Shown here: positions 13,321 through 13,331 of the stretch, piece by piece
Layout of the letters: each line of letters starts with the position of its first letter
Position numbering within the stretch: position 1 is the stretch's first letter
Origin: Clostridiales bacterium
GTDB lineage: Bacteria; Bacillota; Clostridia; Clostridiales; Caloramatoraceae
Reading direction: 5' to 3'
DNA: 13,331 bases
Assembly: GCA_026416355.1 (NCBI GenBank)
Contig: JAOAFH010000045.1
Coordinates: 1-13,331, forward strand
The notes under the pieces: model-generated
Databases searched by the model: none
Seen by the model: only the letters and a program-made list of their open reading frames with translations
Told to the model about the DNA's origin: nothing
Made by a program: the position numbers and the translations under genes

Positions 13321-13331
13321 AAAAGGGGATG
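13321..13331 (+). promoter_or_regulatory. Ribosome-site-like sequence, possibly of the next gene (cut by the window edge)
   Basis: AAAAGGGG (13321-13328) followed directly by ATG begins 2 bases after the C26 stop. The ATG itself is too close, so the start codon would lie a few bases beyond the window. It suggests a co-transcribed downstream gene. Confidence 0.4.

Noticed and set aside
1..13331. CRISPR array, tRNA, rRNA, intact insertion sequence or phage genes
   Set aside because: No regularly spaced repeats, no tRNA/rRNA signatures, and no transposase or phage-like frames were seen.

Overview
The window looks like chromosome of a low-GC Gram-positive anaerobe, most likely a clostridial member of the Bacillota. 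It is very A+T-rich, with purine-rich Shine-Dalgarno sites (AAGGAG, GGAGG, GGGGG), several GTG/TTG starts, sigma-A promoters with 17-bp spacers, a T-box leader, a RelQ-type alarmone synthetase and a PerR-type regulator. Nothing points to a phage, plasmid or CRISPR locus. I do not name a species.

Left part (1-4204): the 3' end of an ABC-transporter solute-binding protein gene converges on perR, and one hairpin built into both gene ends separates them. Behind perR on the minus strand is a membrane-anchored protein with an M28-peptidase-like fold that lacks the usual metal ligands. Divergent from it is a compact, complete transcription unit (promoter, RBS, 46-codon membrane microprotein, terminator) that I do not recognise. 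Next comes relQ, a small (p)ppGpp synthetase whose best start is a TTG codon.

Middle (4206-9060), all minus strand: a sigma-54-dependent activator with an intact GAFTGA motif but a winged-helix-like C-terminus instead of the usual Fis helix-turn-helix; argS under an arginine-type T-box leader with its own promoter; and plsY, the phospholipid acyltransferase.

Right part (9061-13331): iadA (isoaspartyl dipeptidase) is preceded by a textbook -24/-12 sigma-54 promoter and upstream inverted repeats. This makes the sigma-54 activator 3 kb away a plausible, unproven regulator of it. A roughly 225-bp GC-richer imperfect palindrome with a branched core follows; it looks like a MITE-like repeat or a structured RNA. 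A class-V aminotransferase-fold cysteine desulfurase-like gene and a class-I glutamine amidotransferase-like (peptidase C26) gene flank a 496-bp A+T-rich divergent control region. The C26 protein has Ser where the family has its catalytic Cys.

The genes do not form one pathway. They are a mix of housekeeping (argS, plsY), stress regulation (perR, relQ) and peptide or amide metabolism (iadA, C26). The items most worth follow-up are the 46-aa protein beside the degenerate M28 protein, the sigma-54/iadA circuit, the Cys-to-Ser C26 protein, and the palindromic element.
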